Below are positions 15,201-16,326 of a stretch of DNA of 16,326 nucleotides, one piece after another. The translations under genes were made by a program, and so were the position numbers. How positions within the stretch are numbered: the first letter of the stretch is position 1; each line of letters starts with the position of its first letter. The notes beneath the pieces were generated by a model. It was not told the origin of the DNA. It was given only the letters and a program-made list of their open reading frames with translations, and searched no databases. Source of the DNA: Bacteroides sp. (GTDB lineage Bacteria; Bacteroidota; Bacteroidia; Bacteroidales; Bacteroidaceae); contig NZ_JASLER010000004.1 in the NCBI RefSeq assembly GCF_030151085.1, positions 1 through 16,326 on the forward strand, given 5' to 3'.

Positions 15201-15613
15201 AGAAGACTGACGTCCCTAATGGGTATGCCAAAGTCAGATATAATTATGACGTGACGAAGTTTCGGTATGATGAGATAAAATACGATGAAAGCGACAGTTT
15301 ATTAGTAATTTCTGTGCCGATATATAGCGTTGCGAGACCTAGTGCTATTTATAGCAAGGGGTTACGTAAAGAAGGAATAATAATGAAATATGATGATTGG
15401 GAAATAGGCAATCCGTGCATTGATTTGAACACTGTTATTAGGGCTAAAAAGAATTCTCCTAAGAAGATACATATATGTACTGCAGATGGAGAGTTCCAAG
15501 AATACAATATGGGACCGGGTATGGTAGGGCTTGAAATTACTTATGCACCCGTAGATTATCAGTTGTGTAAGAGCCTAAAAGATGACTATAAGGCTTTCCT
15601 GAAGAAGCACTGA
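12257..15613 (+). CDS. TIR-domain transmembrane protein with long repeat region and PDZ-like end
   Basis: This is a 1118-residue receptor-like protein. Residues 1-160 are a bacterial TIR domain: first strand FISYKHEDE (10-18), BB-loop region IFRDKTDLGAGQ (51-62), then ICSPEAAKSKWVGKEID, in which E94 is at the catalytic glutamate place of NAD-cleaving TIRs. A basic stretch (RHQRLQRRKR, 169-178) precedes one membrane helix (about 179-197). By the positive-inside rule TIR is cytoplasmic and the rest periplasmic. A conserved-looking YYADYVDRWGVPEG block (205-218) follows. From about 358 to 998 there are some 20 degenerate 32-residue repeats (see separate entry). Residues about 1016-1095 resemble a PDZ domain (YSKGLRKEGIIMKYDDW). 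The start is the ATG at 12257. Binding outside would be relayed to TIR inside. Whether TIR acts as NADase, in signalling or in phage defence is not shown, and no partner effector gene is adjacent. Confidence 0.85.
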   Translation: MEQGFQYYAFISYKHEDEKWAKWLQRKLENYRLPSVIRKEVPRLPKYIRPIFRDKTDLGAGQLTDSLRNELELSQYLIVICSPEAAKSKWVGKEIDSFVSMGRINNIIPFIIRGEPDSDNPENECFHLVLKERVPEILGINIHEIGKEQAFIKVVAKLMNLRFDALWQRHQRLQRRKRIIATCAVFMILLGLGFVWDYNSVKYEYYADYVDRWGVPEGVVPLKKDAVKGRYYNYRFEYKYKSNFLYLIKTEGILLRVVCVNSFGNPIDFQSTESLNRYPIQEFEYENAKRYLLRIIYKDRLGNVCKYISFPTSDKNTVDIVSQEGVASSTLASISSILSSRTSMKHNVAKSNIGRYQYERNDKGEIIRVYFRLNNDNEPACDANGIYSVSYKLDSLGRPVKLRYLNNEGDTLCDNVGVAGKNYAYDAYGNMSRVEYVNLNGKLTLNEQNWAVLENTSNEIGNIVMYKGYDSDNKPCLSGIYGTHMVKTEFDKHGLVVKSEFYDSDSNLADDVRGYAIVKTIYDKDIPVEQSFFDKNSEPAYSNRGVHRIVDSISDTLYIERYYGIDGEACYIDEGFAEIRMIYSKGMKVKEESYYDTSGNRCCRKNSSISKIVQVYKGDDLTQVEYYDEEDKPANEFEKGIHICRMLYDSKGNIEGEMYYDKNGEQTICSNGYASVKTVRDKNGNTVRQLLYDLNGNLFNGAYPAIIQQKHEKGRVIEEEYFDADNNRMPLPSHGFYKQTMRYDECGNKNIITVFSLDNSGSPVVQQIRYIAHDKRRNEIESYYCDKNGNKLMQEGGIILLRCEWDQFANQTKALFYDSNNKPMTNAEGHAGWVATYNHMKKRTSLTYIDVNGTKCENIHGVASIKTLFDKRGNPISESKYDKRDSLTCGAENYVTLELKYDKKDRLTEIATYDKNHNLVVAPSGYARLERIMNAKNQCVEERYYDSANHLFDTKESFAVALLSFDDYNNVSEITYLDKDRKKTDVPNGYAKVRYNYDVTKFRYDEIKYDESDSLLVISVPIYSVARPSAIYSKGLRKEGIIMKYDDWEIGNPCIDLNTVIRAKKNSPKKIHICTADGEFQEYNMGPGMVGLEITYAPVDYQLCKSLKDDYKAFLKKH
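13328..15250 (+). repeat. About 20 tandem 32-residue coding repeats in the TIR protein
   Basis: Residues 358-998 can be cut into about 20 units ending in a YD-like pair at 394, 426, 458, 491, 523, 554, 584, 617, 649, 681, 712, 744, 774, 806, 838, 870, 902, 934, 966 and 998. After the first, units are 30-33 residues, most exactly 32. The working consensus is xxGNxVxExxYYDxxG, then about seven variable residues, then GYAxVxxxYD. Units differ strongly, so this is an old array and not a recent DNA tandem repeat. The pattern implies a beta-rich solenoid or fibre. It resembles the YD repeats of Rhs proteins in motif but not in unit length. Confidence 0.75.
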
Positions 15614-15617
15614 TCTA

Positions 15618-16326
15618 TTATGAATGCTTATCATTCGATATGTGCTTTCTCTTTATCGGCAATCTCGGGAACAGCTTTCTGAAACGTACCAAGTAAGTAG
15701 TTATATTACTACCGGCAATGATGAAGGTTACAGCAAGGATTATCAGCACTATCCCACAGCAGAGTCGTGGTGTCAGTGCTTCGCCGAAGATCATAACTCC
15801 AAAGAAGACAGCCGTCACGGGTTCCAATGCTCCGAGGATGGCTGTTGGAGTAGAGCCGATATACTGGATAGCCTGCGTGGTACAAAGAAAAGATATGGCT
15901 GTGGGGAATACCGCCAATGCTATCAAGTTGCCCCATAAATACCACTTATCCACCACATGCAGGCTTTGTCCGAAATCAACGCGCATCAGAAAGAGGGACA
16001 ATCCGAAGAGTAGTACGTAGAAAGTCACCTTGAGTGTTGCCACATCTTGCAGCCTCGGTCGGTTTACTCCTACAATGTAGATGGCGTAGGAGAGTGCTGA
16101 AACCATGACCAAACCGACACCAATTAGATTAAGCGTCGCCCCGTCACCACTTTGGTAGAGTAGACCGATGCCGCTTAGTGCCAACAAGATACATAACCCT
16201 GTTTGTAGCGTGACCTTCTCCTTGAATACCAGCGCCATAATCAATGCCACAAAAATAGGGTAAACGAATAGTATCGTTGAGGCTATACCGGCTTCCATAT
16301 AATTGTAGCTCTGAAACAGGGCGAGC
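15618..16326 (-). CDS. EamA/DMT family transporter, N-terminus beyond the window
   Basis: This is a polytopic inner-membrane transporter of the drug/metabolite superfamily. The reading frame stays open to the window edge: upstream of the internal Met at 16298 the codons give LALFQSYNY, which continues the family's usual sequence before MEAGIASTILF. So the true start lies outside and the Met at 16298 is not the start. What is visible is the end of the first EamA repeat (ASTILFVYPIFVALIMALVFKEK) and the whole second repeat, ending in the typical STPTAILGALEPVTAVFFG and FGE segments. A basic cytoplasmic tail (RFRKLFPRLPIKRK) closes it. The substrate is unknown; amino acids and other metabolites are typical. 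It converges on the TIR gene with 4 bp between stop codons. Confidence 0.9.
   Translation of the reverse strand, partial: LALFQSYNYMEAGIASTILFVYPIFVALIMALVFKEKVTLQTGLCILLALSGIGLLYQSGDGATLNLIGVGLVMVSALSYAIYIVGVNRPRLQDVATLKVTFYVLLFGLSLFLMRVDFGQSLHVVDKWYLWGNLIALAVFPTAISFLCTTQAIQYIGSTPTAILGALEPVTAVFFGVMIFGEALTPRLCCGIVLIILAVTFIIAGSNITTYLVRFRKLFPRLPIKRKHISNDKHS

Noticed and set aside
13328..15250. Rhs/YD-repeat polymorphic toxin
   Set aside because: The units are 32 residues rather than about 20. There is no Rhs core motif, no variable toxin tail and no immunity gene downstream, and the N-terminus is TIR plus a membrane helix.
12257..15613. Part of a multi-gene anti-phage operon such as Thoeris
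   Set aside because: No ThsA-like, SAVED, SIR2, Argonaute or other effector gene is adjacent. The flanking genes are a DUF4251 protein and a transporter on the other strand, so if it acts in defence it does so as a single gene or with unlinked partners.
15624..16020. Plus-strand frames of 100-104 codons
   Set aside because: They overlap the EamA transporter on the opposite strand, whose sequence is unmistakable; the plus-strand frames match no family.
16296..16298. Start codon of the EamA transporter
   Set aside because: The frame stays open to the window edge with family-typical residues upstream, and a start here would remove most of the first EamA repeat.

Overview
The window reads as a chromosomal stretch from a member of the Bacteroidales, most likely Bacteroides or a close relative. 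Three things point there. Several genes are preceded by the Bacteroides -7 promoter element TAnnTTTG, and none has an obvious Shine-Dalgarno site. The proteins are of types common in that group: a hybrid TPR/LytS-type kinase, a DUF4251 protein, a lipoprotein RND adaptor and a TIR protein. Base composition is moderate, somewhat AT-rich. I see no phage, transposase, tRNA, rRNA or CRISPR array.

Left part (1-4144). An NCS2-type uracil permease lies on the plus strand behind a promoter that overlaps a perfect 9-bp inverted repeat. It converges, with only 2 bp between stop codons, on a minus-strand two-component system made of a TPR-containing membrane histidine kinase followed by a LytTR response regulator. 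The kinase is best started at the ATG at 3964, not at an upstream in-frame TTG that lies inside the likely -7 box.

Middle (4145-9837). Divergent from the two-component system is a complete tripartite RND efflux operon: lipoprotein adaptor, inner-membrane pump and NodT-type outer-membrane factor. Gaps are 12 bp and a 4-bp ATGA overlap. The divergent spacer holds a 15-bp direct repeat (13 of 15 identical) whose copies start exactly 21 bp apart, the geometry expected of a LytTR-protein site. The simplest reading is that the kinase/regulator pair controls the pump.

Right part (9838-16326). A DJ-1/PfpI protein and a GNAT acetyltransferase with a YoaP-like thioredoxin-fold tail form a short probable operon. 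It converges on a secreted DUF4251 protein. Between them is a repeat-rich spacer of AACTATC heptamers and a 16-bp inverted repeat, and the repeat reaches into the DUF4251 stop codon. Then comes the most unusual gene: a 1118-residue protein with a cytoplasmic TIR domain (with the candidate NADase glutamate), one membrane helix, about 20 regular 32-residue repeats and a PDZ-like C-terminal domain. It looks like a receptor with TIR as the inner signalling or effector module. The window ends inside an EamA/DMT transporter on the minus strand whose N-terminus lies outside.
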